Source of the DNA: Sinorhizobium garamanticum
GTDB taxonomy: Bacteria; Pseudomonadota; Alphaproteobacteria; Rhizobiales; Rhizobiaceae
Direction of reading: 5' to 3'
Length of the DNA stretch: 64,000 nt
NCBI RefSeq assembly: GCF_029892065.1
Contig: NZ_CP120374.1
Span: 1,928,740 to 1,992,739, forward strand
Shown in pieces: positions 1-9,454 of this stretch. The notes under the pieces were generated by a model that saw nothing but the letters and a program-made list of their open reading frames with translations, was not told where the DNA came from and searched no databases. The translations under genes were made by a program, and so were the position numbers. Numbering within the stretch: the stretch's first letter is position 1; each line of letters opens with the position of its first letter.

Positions 1-162
1 TTGCTTCGCGACGCGTTCCGCATGGAACACGACACCGGCGGTCCAGCCGTGGTCGGCCGCAGGGATCGAGACGCCGATCGTGACCTTCTTCTCCTCCGCG
101 TGGGCCACGCCCGTCAGTGCCATCATCGCGACGGCAGCAATGCCCATTAATCCCTTTCGCAT
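1..162 (-). CDS. Sugar ABC transporter periplasmic binding protein (5' part only)
   Basis: Only the first 54 codons are present; the rest lies beyond the left edge. The product starts MRKGLMGIAAVAMM and has a typical Sec signal peptide ending VAHA-EEKK at about residue 22, followed by VTIGVSIPAADHGW, the usual start of a ribose/galactose-type periplasmic binding fold (Peripla_BP_4 type). An AGGAAAGAAG-like ribosome site lies just upstream of the ATG. It is upstream-most in reading direction only relative to genes outside the window: the permease and ATPase genes follow to the right on the same strand but are transcribed before it (ATPase, permease, binding protein). It should deliver a monosaccharide or polyol to that membrane complex. 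The substrate cannot be told from sequence. Confidence 0.85.
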   Translation of the reverse strand, partial: MRKGLMGIAAVAMMALTGVAHAEEKKVTIGVSIPAADHGWTAGVVFHAERVAKQ

Positions 163-227
163 GTCTTCTTTCCTCCCAATGTGTCAGGGTCTTCGCTGAT
201 ATGGCCGGATCGCGAGATCCGGCATTG

Positions 228-1238
228 TCACGATTTGCGTACCAGCGAGCGCTGGACGAGCATCGCGATGATGATGATCGCACCCTGCATCGCGCCGATC
301 AGGTATTCGCTGATGAAGTTCGACAGGAGCATGATGTTACCGACCAATTCGAGAATGAAGGCGCCGCAGATCGTGCCCCAGACGCGGCCGGCGCCGCCCT
401 TGAGCGCCGTGCCGCCGACGACGACGGCGGTGATGGCCTGCAGTTCCCAGAGAATGCCGGTCGTCGCCGAGGTGGAGCCGAGGCGCGGCACGTAGAGCAG
501 CACGGCAATCGCCACGCAGAGGCCCTGGATCACGAAAGCGATGGTGCGCACCCGGTTGACGGCAATGCCGGAATAGCGGGCGACGTCGCTGTTGGAGCCG
601 ACGGCGACCACGTGCCTGCCATAACGCGTGCGATAGAGGATGAAGGCGGCGACGGCGGTAACCGCGAGGATGATCGCGATCGGCGTCGGAACGCCGACAA
701 TACTGCCGAAATAGGCCGGTCGATAGAGTTCCTGAATCTCCGGCTCGCGAAGCGTGATCGCGCCGCCTTGTGAAAGCCAGGTGGTGAGGCCGCGATAGAT
801 CCCCATCGTGCCGAGCGTGGCTATGAAAGGCTCGATCCTGCCGACGGTGGTGATCAGCCCGTTGGCGAGGCCGCAAGCAGCACCTGCCGCCACCGCGAAA
901 ACGACCGCCGCCGTCAGCATCAACGTCGGATCGGCGATGACACCGGAATTCATGAACAGGATCATCAAGCTCGCCACGAAGGCGACCATCGAGCCGACGG
1001 AGAGATCGAGGTCTCCTGCCGAGATGACGAACGTCGCGCCCACCGCAATGATGGCAATGAAGGCGCAGCGGGTGGCGACATTGGCGAGATTGTTGAGGCC
1101 GATGAAGTTGGGGTTGACGATCGCACCGACGATCAAAAGCAGGGCGAGCGCGGCAAACGGCGCCACCGCCCTCAGATCGACGTCCCGCCAGGTGCGGCGG
1201 TGACTTGTGCTTTGGATGCTTTCCTCGTTCACGCTCAT
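228..1238 (-). CDS. Sugar ABC transporter permease (RbsC/BPD_transp_2 family)
   Basis: A 336-residue inner-membrane permease with about 8-10 hydrophobic segments. It has the family hallmarks: a VISAGDLDLSVGSM segment early, a GRIEPFIATLGTMGIYRG segment in the middle, and AVVVGGTALKGGAGRVWGT near the C-terminus, the region that contacts the ATPase in RbsC-type transporters. I chose the start at 1238 (MSVNEES) because GGGAGG lies about 10 bases upstream; an in-frame ATG at 1310 has no such site. It follows the ATPase gene by 78 bases and precedes the binding-protein gene by 65 bases, so the three form one operon, probably controlled by the LacI regulator at 3.1 kb. Substrate is probably a pentose, hexose or polyol. 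Confidence 0.9.
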   Translation of the reverse strand: MSVNEESIQSTSHRRTWRDVDLRAVAPFAALALLLIVGAIVNPNFIGLNNLANVATRCAFIAIIAVGATFVISAGDLDLSVGSMVAFVASLMILFMNSGVIADPTLMLTAAVVFAVAAGAACGLANGLITTVGRIEPFIATLGTMGIYRGLTTWLSQGGAITLREPEIQELYRPAYFGSIVGVPTPIAIILAVTAVAAFILYRTRYGRHVVAVGSNSDVARYSGIAVNRVRTIAFVIQGLCVAIAVLLYVPRLGSTSATTGILWELQAITAVVVGGTALKGGAGRVWGTICGAFILELVGNIMLLSNFISEYLIGAMQGAIIIIAMLVQRSLVRKS

Positions 1239-1316
1239 GTTCAGACCAACCTCCCGCCCCGAAGCCCCGGGGAATTCCATATTCCTGTGACGGCCTGTCG
1301 CCGGTGGCATGCACCG

Positions 1317-2843
1317 TCAGGCGGCAACCATCCTCTTCAGTCCCGCTGCATAGCGCATGATCTCCTGCTCGGAGATATCGTCCCCTTCGAGCATGCCGAC
1401 GATCCGTCCCTCGCGCATCACGGCAACCCGCGTGCAAAGCCCGATCACCTCCGGCATTTCGGAGGAAACGACGATGATCGAGCGCCCGTCGCGCGCCAGC
1501 GCCGAAATGAAGTGATAGATCTGCTGCTTGGTGCCGACGTCGATGCCGCGCGTCGGCTCGTCGATGATGATGATCTCGGGCTCCGTCTCCATCACCTTGG
1601 CGAGCAGCAGCTTCTGCTGGTTGCCGCCAGACATGCGCCTCGCCACCACGTCGCCGTCGCGCACGCGGATGTCGAAGCGGCGACGGGCCTTTTTGAGCGC
1701 CGCGGCCTCGCTCGTGGGATCGAGATAGCCAAGGCGGGTATGCTGGCCGAGCGATTGCAGGGTGAGGTTCGCCGTCATGCCGGAATTCAGGAGCAGGCCC
1801 TTCGCCTTGCGGTCCTTGGTCATGTAGGCGAGGCCGCGTCGGTTGGCGGCGCGCACGTCGCCCGACGGCACGGCTTCGCCGCGGATTGTCACTTCTCCCG
1901 AGAGCCGCGGCCTGAGGCCGGCGACCGCCTCCATCAGTTCCGTGCGTCCCGAGCCGATCATGCCGGAAAAGCCGAGGATTTCGCCCTTGCGCACCTCAAA
2001 GCTGGCGTCCTTGACATAGTCGGTGGAGAGCGAGTCCACTTGCAGAACGATCTCTTCGTCGACATCCGGCTCGGTCTTGGCGGGATAGAGGCTCGACATC
2101 TCGCGGCCGACCATCAGTTGGGCGATTGACTCCCCGTCGAGTATCGCGGTCGGGGCGGTCTTTACCCACTGACCATCGCGCAACACTGTCACCCGATCGG
2201 TCAGTTCGAGGACCTCGTCGAGCTTGTGCGACACGAAGACGAAGCTCGTGCCCTGGTCTCTGAGTTTGCGCACTTGGCGGAAGAGGAAATTGGTCTCCTC
2301 GCGGGAGAGAACGGCCGTGGGCTCGTCCATGAAGACCACCCGCGCATCGCGGCTGATCGCCTTGGCAATCTCCACCATCTGCTTTTCGGCGATCGACAGG
2401 CTGCTGATCAGCGCATTCGCATCGACATGACAGCCGAGGAGATCGAGCACCCGGCGTGTCTCCGCACGCATATATTTGCGGTCGAGCACTCCGAAGCGCG
2501 TTACCTCGCGGCCGAGGAAGAGACTCTCCGCAACGGTCAGATGTTCGGCGAGATTGAATTCCTGGTGGATGATGACGATGCCGAGCGCTTCGGCGGCACC
2601 GTTTGGCGGAAGCGTCACCGGTTTGCCGTCGAGCAGGATTTCGCCCGAGGACGGCTGCTCAAAGCCGGAAAGGATTTTTACGAGCGTCGATTTGCCGGCG
2701 CCGTTCTCGCCCATCAGCGCATGGATCTCGCCGGAGCGAAGCTCGAAACTGACGCTGAAGAGCACCTGGACGCCGCTGAACGACTTGCCGATGCGACGTG
2801 CTTCCAGCACGACGCTCCCGGTCTCGACCGTTTCCGGATTCAT
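1317..2843 (-). CDS. Sugar ABC transporter ATP-binding protein, double cassette (RbsA/MglA type)
   Basis: A 508-residue protein with two fused ATPase cassettes, the normal size for the CUT2 class. The first has Walker [10 protein letters not shown] (residues 45-53), a degenerate signature LSIAEKQM and Walker B VVFMDEP. The second has a degenerate Walker A (GMIGSGRTE), an intact signature MSGGNQQK and [14 protein letters not shown]. This asymmetry is normal for the family. The start at 2843 (MNPETVETG) is preceded by AAGGGGGAATCG; an in-frame upstream ATG at 2903 lies inside an operator and is rejected. It is the first gene of the operon and is read divergently from the LacI gene at 3110. Confidence 0.92.
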   Translation of the reverse strand: MNPETVETGSVVLEARRIGKSFSGVQVLFSVSFELRSGEIHALMGENGAGKSTLVKILSGFEQPSSGEILLDGKPVTLPPNGAAEALGIVIIHQEFNLAEHLTVAESLFLGREVTRFGVLDRKYMRAETRRVLDLLGCHVDANALISSLSIAEKQMVEIAKAISRDARVVFMDEPTAVLSREETNFLFRQVRKLRDQGTSFVFVSHKLDEVLELTDRVTVLRDGQWVKTAPTAILDGESIAQLMVGREMSSLYPAKTEPDVDEEIVLQVDSLSTDYVKDASFEVRKGEILGFSGMIGSGRTELMEAVAGLRPRLSGEVTIRGEAVPSGDVRAANRRGLAYMTKDRKAKGLLLNSGMTANLTLQSLGQHTRLGYLDPTSEAAALKKARRRFDIRVRDGDVVARRMSGGNQQKLLLAKVMETEPEIIIIDEPTRGIDVGTKQQIYHFISALARDGRSIIVVSSEMPEVIGLCTRVAVMREGRIVGMLEGDDISEQEIMRYAAGLKRMVAA

Positions 2844-2881
2844 CGATTCCCCCTTGCGGCTCCCATCCGCTTTATGGGCTA

Positions 2882-2916
2882 TGTAAACCTTTACACACGT
2901 CATGTAAAGGTTTACA
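2882..2916. promoter_or_regulatory. Paired LacI-family operators
   Basis: Two near-palindromic 14-mers, TGTAAACCTTTACA (2882-2895) and TGTAAAGGTTTACA (2903-2916), are exact reverse complements of one another, 21 bases apart centre to centre (two helical turns). The half-site TGTAAA with a C/G centre is typical of LacI/GalR operators. They lie about 40-75 bases upstream of the ABC operon start and about 195 bases upstream of the LacI gene, so that regulator is the likely ligand (inference). Confidence 0.75.
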
Positions 2917-2985
2917 TCGTGACTTACACAGGAATTTCCGAGGTGTCCTTTGACGTTGCCGGAAGTGTGTGTAGTGTCCCGCCAC

Positions 2986-3085
2986 CTGCAGCGCCGCGCG
3001 TCTTACCAAACGTGCAAAGGACGCTGCAGCACTTTGGATAGCTGCATGTTTCCTTAAATCGGCTGCGATTTAAGGAAACATGCAG
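2986..3085 (+). repeat. RIME-like palindromic repeat, copy A
   Basis: About 100 bases starting CTGCAGCGCCGCGCG and ending in a long inverted repeat (TTTCCTTAAATCG...CGATTTAAGGAAA) closed by ATGCAG. It matches the other copies in this window, notably 42676-42775, and the two-palindrome layout described for the Rhizobium-specific intergenic mosaic element RIME1. Its right end carries an AAGGA and an ATG in frame with the LacI gene. Confidence 0.8.
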
Positions 3086-3109
3086 TACGAGACGCAAGGC
3101 AGAGCGAGA

Positions 3110-4141
3110 GTGTCGGAATCCACGCCCGCAACCATCGAAGACGTCGCCAGGATCGCCGAAGTTTCGATCGCGACGGTATCGCGGGCAATCCACACCCCGG
3201 AGAAGGTCGCAAAGTCCACGCGACTGAAAGTCAACCAGGCCATTGCCATTACCGGTTATACGACCAATGCCATGGCGCGCAGCCTGAGGCTTGGCCGGTC
3301 GAACATGATTCTGGTCGTTGCCCCGGATATCGGCGACCCTAATTTTTCCAGCATTCTCGTCGGCCTGGAAAACGAGGCGCGGTCGCACGGCTATGGCGTG
3401 CTGATCGGCCATACGCAGAACGACGCCCAGCGCGCACTTGAATATCTGAAGTTCCTCAACTCCAATCAGGCGGCGGGCCTCATCCTCTTCACCGGTATTC
3501 TGCCGTTCGGCCATGAGACGATGACGGCGCGATTGCCACCGAGCGTGGGCATCTTCGAGCCTGTTTTCAACGGCGGCATCCCCTATGTCGGCATCGACGA
3601 CATAGAGGGGGCACGCAAGGTGGTCGATCTCCTGATTGCCGAAGGCCATCGCAAGATTGCCTTTATCGGCGATTCCCGCACGCGGCTCGCCTACAAGAGG
3701 CGACGGGCTGGATACGACGCCGGCCTCGACGCGGCCGGCGTGCCGGCGGAGTTGCGGCTCGTCCAGGAGGGAGACGGCACGCTCGAGAGTGGAAGGGCGG
3801 CCGTGGAACGGCTCTTTGTTCGCGACACGTTGCCGACCGCTTTCATGTGCGTCAACGACCAGACGGCGCTCGGCGTGATGATCGGGCTTAAGACGCGCGG
3901 CTATGACATACCCAATGATTTTTCGGTGACCGGCTTCGACGACGTGCCGCAGGCGACGTTCATGACGCCGGCCCTGACCACGATCCGCCAGCCGCGCACG
4001 CTGATCGGAAAGCAGGCCATGGCACTCCTGCTTGACCTTCTTTCCGACAGGCGCCCCGCCGAGACCGAGTTCCTCCTGAGGCCGGATCTGGTGGTCCGCA
4101 ATTCGGTGACCGCACCGTCGCGGCGATGGATAGGTAAATAG
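3110..4141 (+). CDS. LacI-family transcriptional regulator
   Basis: A DNA-binding repressor with an N-terminal LacI helix-turn-helix (TIEDVARIAEVSIATVSRAI) and a hinge ending NAMARSLRLGRS, then a periplasmic-binding-like effector domain (IDDIEGARKVVDLLIAEGHRKIAFIG; VNDQTALGVMIGL; FDDVPQATFMTPALTTIRQP). From the GTG at 3110 the protein is 343 residues and starts directly before the HTH, as usual in the family. An in-frame ATG at 3080 (353 residues) lies inside the RIME repeat with AAGGA only 3 bases away, so either start is possible. It is divergent from the sugar ABC operon at 1-2843 and probably represses it through the TGTAAA operators until the imported sugar binds. Confidence 0.88.
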   Translation: MSESTPATIEDVARIAEVSIATVSRAIHTPEKVAKSTRLKVNQAIAITGYTTNAMARSLRLGRSNMILVVAPDIGDPNFSSILVGLENEARSHGYGVLIGHTQNDAQRALEYLKFLNSNQAAGLILFTGILPFGHETMTARLPPSVGIFEPVFNGGIPYVGIDDIEGARKVVDLLIAEGHRKIAFIGDSRTRLAYKRRRAGYDAGLDAAGVPAELRLVQEGDGTLESGRAAVERLFVRDTLPTAFMCVNDQTALGVMIGLKTRGYDIPNDFSVTGFDDVPQATFMTPALTTIRQPRTLIGKQAMALLLDLLSDRRPAETEFLLRPDLVVRNSVTAPSRRWIGK

Positions 4142-4165
4142 GGTTACGGTATGTCCTGCTAGCCA

Positions 4166-4203
4166 CCCCTCCGCGCAAGGTCCACTCAGCGGAGGGGCTT
4201 TTT
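4166..4203 (+). terminator. Rho-independent terminator after the LacI gene
   Basis: A perfect 9-base stem CCCCTCCGC / GCGGAGGGG around a 14-base loop, followed by CTTTTT, 24 bases past the LacI stop codon. It separates that gene from the convergent chemoreceptor gene. Confidence 0.88.
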
Positions 4204-4222
4204 CAGCGCGCCCTTCCTGACC

Positions 4223-6028
4223 CTAAGCCGCCAGCCTGCTTGCGCGGCCAAGTACCTGAAAGCGGCCCGCCATGCGGTTGAGGTCGCCCACCTCGCTGCT
4301 CAACTCGCGGCAGGCCGCATTGGTCTCCTCGACCATCGCTGCATTCCGTTGCGTCACTTCATCCATTCTGTGAAGTGCGGCATCGATCTCGGATAATGCA
4401 GTCGACTGCTCGGTCGCGGCAGTCACGATCGCGCCGATCAGGTCGGTCACCTGCTGCACATGGCCCTCGATCCCGATCAACGCCTCACCGGTCTGGTTGA
4501 CAAGCTCCACGCCGCCGGCGACTTCCCGTGTCGACGCCTCGATCAGCATTTTGATCTCCTTGGCGGCGCTGGCGGAGCGACCGGCCAGTTCCCGCACCTC
4601 CTGAGCGACGACGGCAAAACCTTTGCCGGCTTCGCCCGCACGCGCAGCCTCGACGCCCGCATTGAGCGCCAGGAGATTGGTCTGGAAAGCGATCTGGTCG
4701 ATGACGTTGATGATCTGCTGGATCTGCCCGGAGGATCGCGCGATGCGCTCCATGGCGGCCACTGCGTCGCGCACGACCATCGCGGATTTTTCGGCGGTGT
4801 CTTTCGCCGCCACCATCACCAAGCTTGCCTCTCGCGCGCGCTCCGAGGAATTGTGTGCCGTCGCCGTGATCTCGTTGAAGGCGGAGGCGGTCTGTTCGAG
4901 CGAGGCCGCCTGCTGCTCGGTACGTTTGGCCAGATCATCGGTCGCCCCGGCGATCTCCGACGAGCTCGTGCCGAGCTTGGCGGTCGCGTTGAGGACACTG
5001 GAGATCGTTTCAGCGAGCCGTTCAACGCTCGTGTTGAATTCAGCTCTCAACTCCTCGTACTCGTCGGAGAAGCGATCCTCGATGCGGACGGAGAGATCGC
5101 CGGCAGACAGGCGTCCCAGTCCGCGGGTCAGATGTTCAATGACTTGCAGCCTGCCCTTCTCCTCGATCGCTTTTCTTCGTGCGTGGGCTGCCTCTTGTTC
5201 GTCCCGCAGGCGGCGCTCCTCGTCCGTCCGCTCCCGCGCATTGCGGCGCTCGATTGCCGCTTCCCGGAACACGGCGACGGACCTTGCGACCATGCCGATC
5301 TCATCCGGACGCTCGGCATAGGGAACCTCGCGGTCGTAGTCGCCAGCGGCCAATGTCTGCATATAGGCAGACATTGTGGCCAGAGGCTTCACCGCGTGAT
5401 GGCGGAAGAACCAAAGGCCGGCGAGCAGCAGAAGGACGGACATCGCCGAGCTCAGGGTGGCGGCCCAGGAAAGGCTGGCCGTGTCCGAAGCTGCACCTGC
5501 TTCCTGCTGTTTCAGGAACTTGTCGGCCATCGCGACCAGTTCATTGACCGCGACTTCATGGTGGTGAAAGCTTGCCTTCAACTCGCCCATTGCCTGCGCC
5601 GCAGAAGCCTGATCTCCGTCCCGGAACGGAGCGAGGAACTTTTCTTCCATCGCTGCCCAATAGGCATCGGCTCTGCCGATAACATCGTTCTCCAGCTTTG
5701 CCTTGAGCGTTTCGGGAGCGGTCGACGCTTTCCAGTAGGCGTGCCGGTCGTCATAGGCTTGTTTCAAGGTCGCAATCTTGTCGAGGTTGCCTTTGGCGAG
5801 TTCGGGATCGGATACGGCCTCCATCGCCAGCATGTATGACTCTACCGTGTACAACGGTGGCGGCAGGATATCGGCGATCAGGTCTTTTCCGTAGACCACC
5901 TGCGTATAGACGGGGCCGTTTACCCTGAGCTTGTCGAAGGCGTATGTCTTGATGCCAATGGAAATTACCAAGCCGGCGGTGACGATCGCCCCAAAGATCG
6001 CCAAACCGCGCGCAATAGATAGTTTCAT
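4223..6028 (-). CDS. Methyl-accepting chemotaxis protein
   Basis: A 601-residue chemoreceptor. It has an N-terminal membrane segment (residues about 8-25), a mostly helical periplasmic sensor of about 165 residues, and a second membrane segment (about 190-212, [21 protein letters not shown]). Two HAMP-like regions follow ([10 protein letters not shown]...[15 protein letters not shown], and [26 protein letters not shown]), then the signalling coiled coil with the conserved hairpin tip [24 protein letters not shown]. No C-terminal CheR/CheB pentapeptide is visible. It should relay ligand binding to CheA/CheW at the cell pole. It stands alone between two sugar-uptake loci and is convergent with the LacI gene. 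Start at 6028 has GGGAGAG upstream. The ligand is unknown; a sugar is a guess from position. Confidence 0.93.
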   Translation of the reverse strand: MKLSIARGLAIFGAIVTAGLVISIGIKTYAFDKLRVNGPVYTQVVYGKDLIADILPPPLYTVESYMLAMEAVSDPELAKGNLDKIATLKQAYDDRHAYWKASTAPETLKAKLENDVIGRADAYWAAMEEKFLAPFRDGDQASAAQAMGELKASFHHHEVAVNELVAMADKFLKQQEAGAASDTASLSWAATLSSAMSVLLLLAGLWFFRHHAVKPLATMSAYMQTLAAGDYDREVPYAERPDEIGMVARSVAVFREAAIERRNARERTDEERRLRDEQEAAHARRKAIEEKGRLQVIEHLTRGLGRLSAGDLSVRIEDRFSDEYEELRAEFNTSVERLAETISSVLNATAKLGTSSSEIAGATDDLAKRTEQQAASLEQTASAFNEITATAHNSSERAREASLVMVAAKDTAEKSAMVVRDAVAAMERIARSSGQIQQIINVIDQIAFQTNLLALNAGVEAARAGEAGKGFAVVAQEVRELAGRSASAAKEIKMLIEASTREVAGGVELVNQTGEALIGIEGHVQQVTDLIGAIVTAATEQSTALSEIDAALHRMDEVTQRNAAMVEETNAACRELSSEVGDLNRMAGRFQVLGRASRLAA

Positions 6029-6630
6029 GCAATCTCTCCCACGGAAAACCTTGCTGCGCTGGACACGCCATGGACTTCACGGAACCTCCTGAAGAGGCCG
6101 CAAGCGAGTAATAAGTCATGAAAAAATTCCGGACTGACCGGCGCGGAACGTCCGCATCATGCATCAAGCCTTCCACTCAAGGGGATAGACTTGGCAACGT
6201 TCTCGTATAACGAGCAGAATTATATGATAATTGTTACTGCGTAATTAAGCGCTCGCACGGCGCAGTAGCGCCGAACACGGCGAGCCGTAGCGTGGGTGCC
6301 ACGCCGCGTATGCTATAGGACTCGCATAGGCGGGGCAGTCGAGCGGACGGGATGCGAGGCGTTATGCGTTAGCGATCGCGGGGGCCGAAGAGGGAAGCTG
6401 TTTCGCGGGTCTGAACCCGAAGCATTGCGTTCCAAAGCTGAAGAACGAAACGCGGCTGGAACTGGCTCGCAAGCTTGCGCTGCGACAACATCATAAATCT
6501 CCAATGGTTTTGGATGCTAGCTCTCTAGTGTATCGACGGCGCCTTTGCCAGAGCGGAGTCTACGGGGCTGCCTTGCAGGGCAAGCATGCGTCGATGCACG
6601 AATAATCGCTGAGCTTTAGCAGTACAAGCA
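6029..6630. other. Intergenic region without a supported gene
   Basis: About 600 bases upstream of the chemoreceptor and downstream of the inositol permease. Short open frames here lack good ribosome sites or recognisable domains. The stretch near 6200-6250 is more AT-rich and may hold the chemoreceptor promoter. Confidence 0.6.
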
Positions 6631-6666
6631 AAGAAAAGAGCCGGAACGGCTTTCGCCATTCCGGCC
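6631..6666 (-). terminator. Rho-independent terminator of the inositol transport operon
   Basis: On the minus strand GGCCGGAATGGC-GAAA-GCCGTTCCGGCT forms a strong stem closed by a GAAA tetraloop and followed by CTTTTCTTT. It lies about 40 bases past the permease stop codon. Confidence 0.85.
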
Positions 6667-6705
6667 AGTCACTTCTCTGGGAGGATCAGTCTTCTTTTCT
6701 GAAGC

Positions 6706-7731
6706 TTAGGTTTTCTTTCGGCCCTTCTGGCGATAGACGTCGACAACGACGGCGGCGACGATGATCACGCCCTTGACGATTTCCTGGTAGTAGGCGTCGA
6801 CCCTGAGGAACGTGAAACCGGAGGTCATGACGCCGAGGATCACCGTGCCGATGACGGTCCCGGTGACGCGGCCCACGCCGCCGGTCAGCGACGTGCCGCC
6901 GATGACTGTCGCAGCAATGGCGTCGAGTTCATACATGACGCCCATGCCGGCCTGTGCTGTCTGGGCGCGTGCTGCGGTGACGACGCCTGCCAGGCCCGCC
7001 AGCATGCCGGCGATTGCATAGACCTTGATCAGATGCGCCTCGACATTGATGCCGGATACGCGCGCAGCCTGCACATTGGCGCCGATCGCATAGGTGAACT
7101 TGCCGTAGCGGGTGTAGCGCAGCGCGATGTGGAATATCAGCGCGACGACGAGGAAGACGATAACCGGCCAGATGCCCGTGCCGATGAAGTTGAACTGGTC
7201 GGTGAGACCGGATACGGGCTGACCCTTGGTGTACCACTTGGAGACGCCGCGCGCCGAGACCATCATGCCGAGCGTGGCGATGAAGGGGGGGATCTTGGTC
7301 TTGGCGATCAGCTGCCCGTTGATATAGCCGGCGACAAGGCCGATGCCGACGCCGAGGCCGATCGGCACGATTGCCGGAAGGTCTGTGAGCGACGGATAAA
7401 GTGCACGTGGCCAGGTGGATGCTTGCGCGACGCTCGCCGAAATCATCGCCGTCATGCCGACGACCGATCCCGATGACAGGTCGATGCCGCCGGTGATGAT
7501 CACCTGCGTCACGCCGACGGCGATGATGCCGATCACCGAGACCTGCAGGATCATGATCGTCAGTCGCTGGGAATTCATCAGGAAGCTCTGGCCGACGAAG
7601 ATCCAGCCGAGAATTTCGTAGACAAGGGCAATCCCCAGCAACACCAGGAAGATGTTGAATTCGGGCGGCACGCGCCGCCTTGACCCGACAAGGGTCGTGC
7701 TCGTGCCATGTGCGGCGACATTGGTATCCAT
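6706..7731 (-). CDS. iatP: Inositol-type sugar ABC transporter permease
   Basis: A 341-residue CUT2 permease with about ten membrane segments. Motifs include VIITGGIDLSSGSVVGMTAMISA, the middle AKTKIPPFIATLGMMVSARG and the late AIAATVIGGTSLTGGVGRVTGT loop. Start at 7731 (MDTNVAAHG) has AGGGAGGACAG upstream; an in-frame ATG further up at 7842 would run into the ATPase gene. It is the last gene of the operon binding protein-ATPase-permease and ends just before a strong terminator. The inositol assignment rests on the IolR-type boxes and the IolI-like gene upstream and on the similar gene set known from S. meliloti (ibpA-iatA-iatP); sequence alone only proves a CUT2 sugar permease. Confidence 0.8.
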   Translation of the reverse strand: MDTNVAAHGTSTTLVGSRRRVPPEFNIFLVLLGIALVYEILGWIFVGQSFLMNSQRLTIMILQVSVIGIIAVGVTQVIITGGIDLSSGSVVGMTAMISASVAQASTWPRALYPSLTDLPAIVPIGLGVGIGLVAGYINGQLIAKTKIPPFIATLGMMVSARGVSKWYTKGQPVSGLTDQFNFIGTGIWPVIVFLVVALIFHIALRYTRYGKFTYAIGANVQAARVSGINVEAHLIKVYAIAGMLAGLAGVVTAARAQTAQAGMGVMYELDAIAATVIGGTSLTGGVGRVTGTVIGTVILGVMTSGFTFLRVDAYYQEIVKGVIIVAAVVVDVYRQKGRKKT

Positions 7732-7765
7732 TTTCTGTCCTCCCTGCAGTCGGCATTGCGCGCGT

Positions 7766-9307
7766 CTAGCGCGCGGCAAGTTCCATGACCTTGATCTGGG
7801 TCGCTTCGGCTCGGTCGAGGAAGCCGGTGACGCGGCCTTCATGCATCACCATGATCCGGTCGCTCATGCCGAGCACTTCGGGCATTTCCGACGAGATCAT
7901 GATGACCGCGACGCCGTTGCGGGCGAGTTCGGTGACAAGACGGTGGATTTCCGCCTTGGCGCCGACATCGATGCCGCGTGTCGGCTCATCAAGGATGAGA
8001 ATGCGTGGATTGGTGAGCAGCCAGCGGCCGATCAGCACCTTCTGCTGATTGCCTCCCGACAGGTTTTCGATGCGCTCCTGCAGGTTTGGCGTCTTGACGC
8101 GCAGCTTGCGGCTCATCTCCTCGCAAGCCGCAGTGATCGCCTTCTCGCTGACGAAGCCGCGCTTGACGAATTTGTCCTGCAGCACCGCGATCTGCATGTT
8201 CTCGAGAATGTCGAGGATGAGCAGGCAGCCGGTGTCCTTGCGGTCCTCTGTCAGGAACGCCATGCGATGACGGATTGCCGTGTTGGGATTGTCGATCGCG
8301 ACCTCGCTGCCATCGATCGCAATCGTCCCCGAGCTTGCCGGTGTGACGCCGAAGAGGGCCTCGGCGACGTTCGAGCGGCCGGAACCGACGAGGCCCGCAA
8401 CGCCGAGGATTTCGCCGGCGCGCACATCGAAGGACACGTCGTGAAAGACGCCGGTGAGCGTCAGATTCTTGACCGACAGCACGACGTCGCCGATCGGCAC
8501 CTCCTCCTTCGGGAACATCTGGGTGATCTCACGGCCGACCATCATGCGGATAATGTCGTCGCGGGTGACATTGCTGGAGGCGTGCGTGCCGATATATTTG
8601 CCGTCGCGAAACACCGAGAATTCGTCGGCGATCTCGAAGAGCTCGTTCATCTTGTGGGTGATGTAAACAATGCCGATGCCTTGCGATCTGAGGTCGCGGA
8701 TGATCTCGAAGAGGTGCGCAACCTCGCGCTCGGTCAGCGCCGATGTCGGCTCGTCCATGATCAGGACGTCAGATTCGTAGGAAACCGCCTTGGCGATTTC
8801 GACCATCTGACGGTTAGCGACGGAGAGGTGACGGACTTCGATCTCCGGGTCGAGATTGATCTTCAGCCGCTCGAACAGCTTGGCGGTCATGCGGCGCATT
8901 TCGCCGTGATCGACGAAGCCGAACCGGTTCTTCGGTTCGCGGCGGATCCAGATATTTTCCGCGACCGTCATGAACGGCATCAGGTTCAGTTCCTGATGGA
9001 TCATGGCGATGCCGTTTTCGAGCGCATCGAGCGGCGACTTCAACTGGATGTCGACGCCGCGGAGCTTCACTTCGCCCCTGTCCGGATGGTAGATGCCGGC
9101 GAGGATCTTCATGAGCGTCGACTTGCCGGCGCCGTTCTCGCCCATGAGCGCATGCACGGTGCCGCGCTTCAGCTTGAACTCGACGTCATCGAGCGCCACG
9201 ACGCCCGGGAATTCCTTGCGTATGCCTTCCGCGGAAAGAAGATACTCCGCATTCGGTATGGCGCCACTCGCACGCACGGCTGCCATGGTTGTGGGACTGA
9301 GCGTCAT
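7766..9307 (-). CDS. iatA: Inositol-type sugar ABC transporter ATP-binding protein
   Basis: A 513-residue double-cassette ATPase. First cassette: Walker [10 protein letters not shown] (residues 56-64), [16 protein letters not shown] in place of the signature, and [12 protein letters not shown]. Second cassette: [24 protein letters not shown] and [14 protein letters not shown]. It powers sugar import with the permease at 6706. Two ATGs six bases apart compete; 9307 is preferred because GGAGG lies eight bases upstream, whereas for 9313 the gap is only two. It is 34 bases upstream of the permease gene and follows the binding-protein gene after a stem-loop. Confidence 0.85.
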   Translation of the reverse strand: MTLSPTTMAAVRASGAIPNAEYLLSAEGIRKEFPGVVALDDVEFKLKRGTVHALMGENGAGKSTLMKILAGIYHPDRGEVKLRGVDIQLKSPLDALENGIAMIHQELNLMPFMTVAENIWIRREPKNRFGFVDHGEMRRMTAKLFERLKINLDPEIEVRHLSVANRQMVEIAKAVSYESDVLIMDEPTSALTEREVAHLFEIIRDLRSQGIGIVYITHKMNELFEIADEFSVFRDGKYIGTHASSNVTRDDIIRMMVGREITQMFPKEEVPIGDVVLSVKNLTLTGVFHDVSFDVRAGEILGVAGLVGSGRSNVAEALFGVTPASSGTIAIDGSEVAIDNPNTAIRHRMAFLTEDRKDTGCLLILDILENMQIAVLQDKFVKRGFVSEKAITAACEEMSRKLRVKTPNLQERIENLSGGNQQKVLIGRWLLTNPRILILDEPTRGIDVGAKAEIHRLVTELARNGVAVIMISSEMPEVLGMSDRIMVMHEGRVTGFLDRAEATQIKVMELAAR

Positions 9308-9417
9308 TCTCATAGCCTCCCCAGTTTCCGGCTCGGGCCGAAAATTCCCGCGGCGGGCGAATACGCCTTCTCATTGAGCCCAACCGTCAGGGCTTGGTGC
9401 GGGGACTGATTTCAGGA

Positions 9418-9443
9418 GGGAGCGCGGCTCTTGCCGCGCCCCC
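9418..9443 (-). terminator. Intercistronic stem-loop after the binding-protein gene
   Basis: GGGGGCGCGGC-AAGA-GCCGCGCTCCC on the minus strand forms a very GC-rich hairpin 11 bases past the binding-protein stop. No long T-run follows. Such hairpins often trim or protect the transcript so that the binding protein is made in excess over the ATPase and permease (inference). Confidence 0.6.
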
Positions 9444-9454
9444 AATGCGAACGA

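Noticed and set aside
4460..5839. Long open frame on the plus strand opposite the chemoreceptor gene
   Set aside because: Arises from high third-position GC of the real gene; no domain, no ribosome site.
6313..6504. Short minus-strand frames upstream of the chemoreceptor
   Set aside because: A GGAG lies near one ATG at 6494, but the peptide is polar, unlike any family, and not supported further.
7652..9409. 585-codon open frame opposite the ATPase gene of the inositol operon
   Set aside because: Antisense shadow; the product is low-complexity and rich in His/Asp/Arg with no family pattern.
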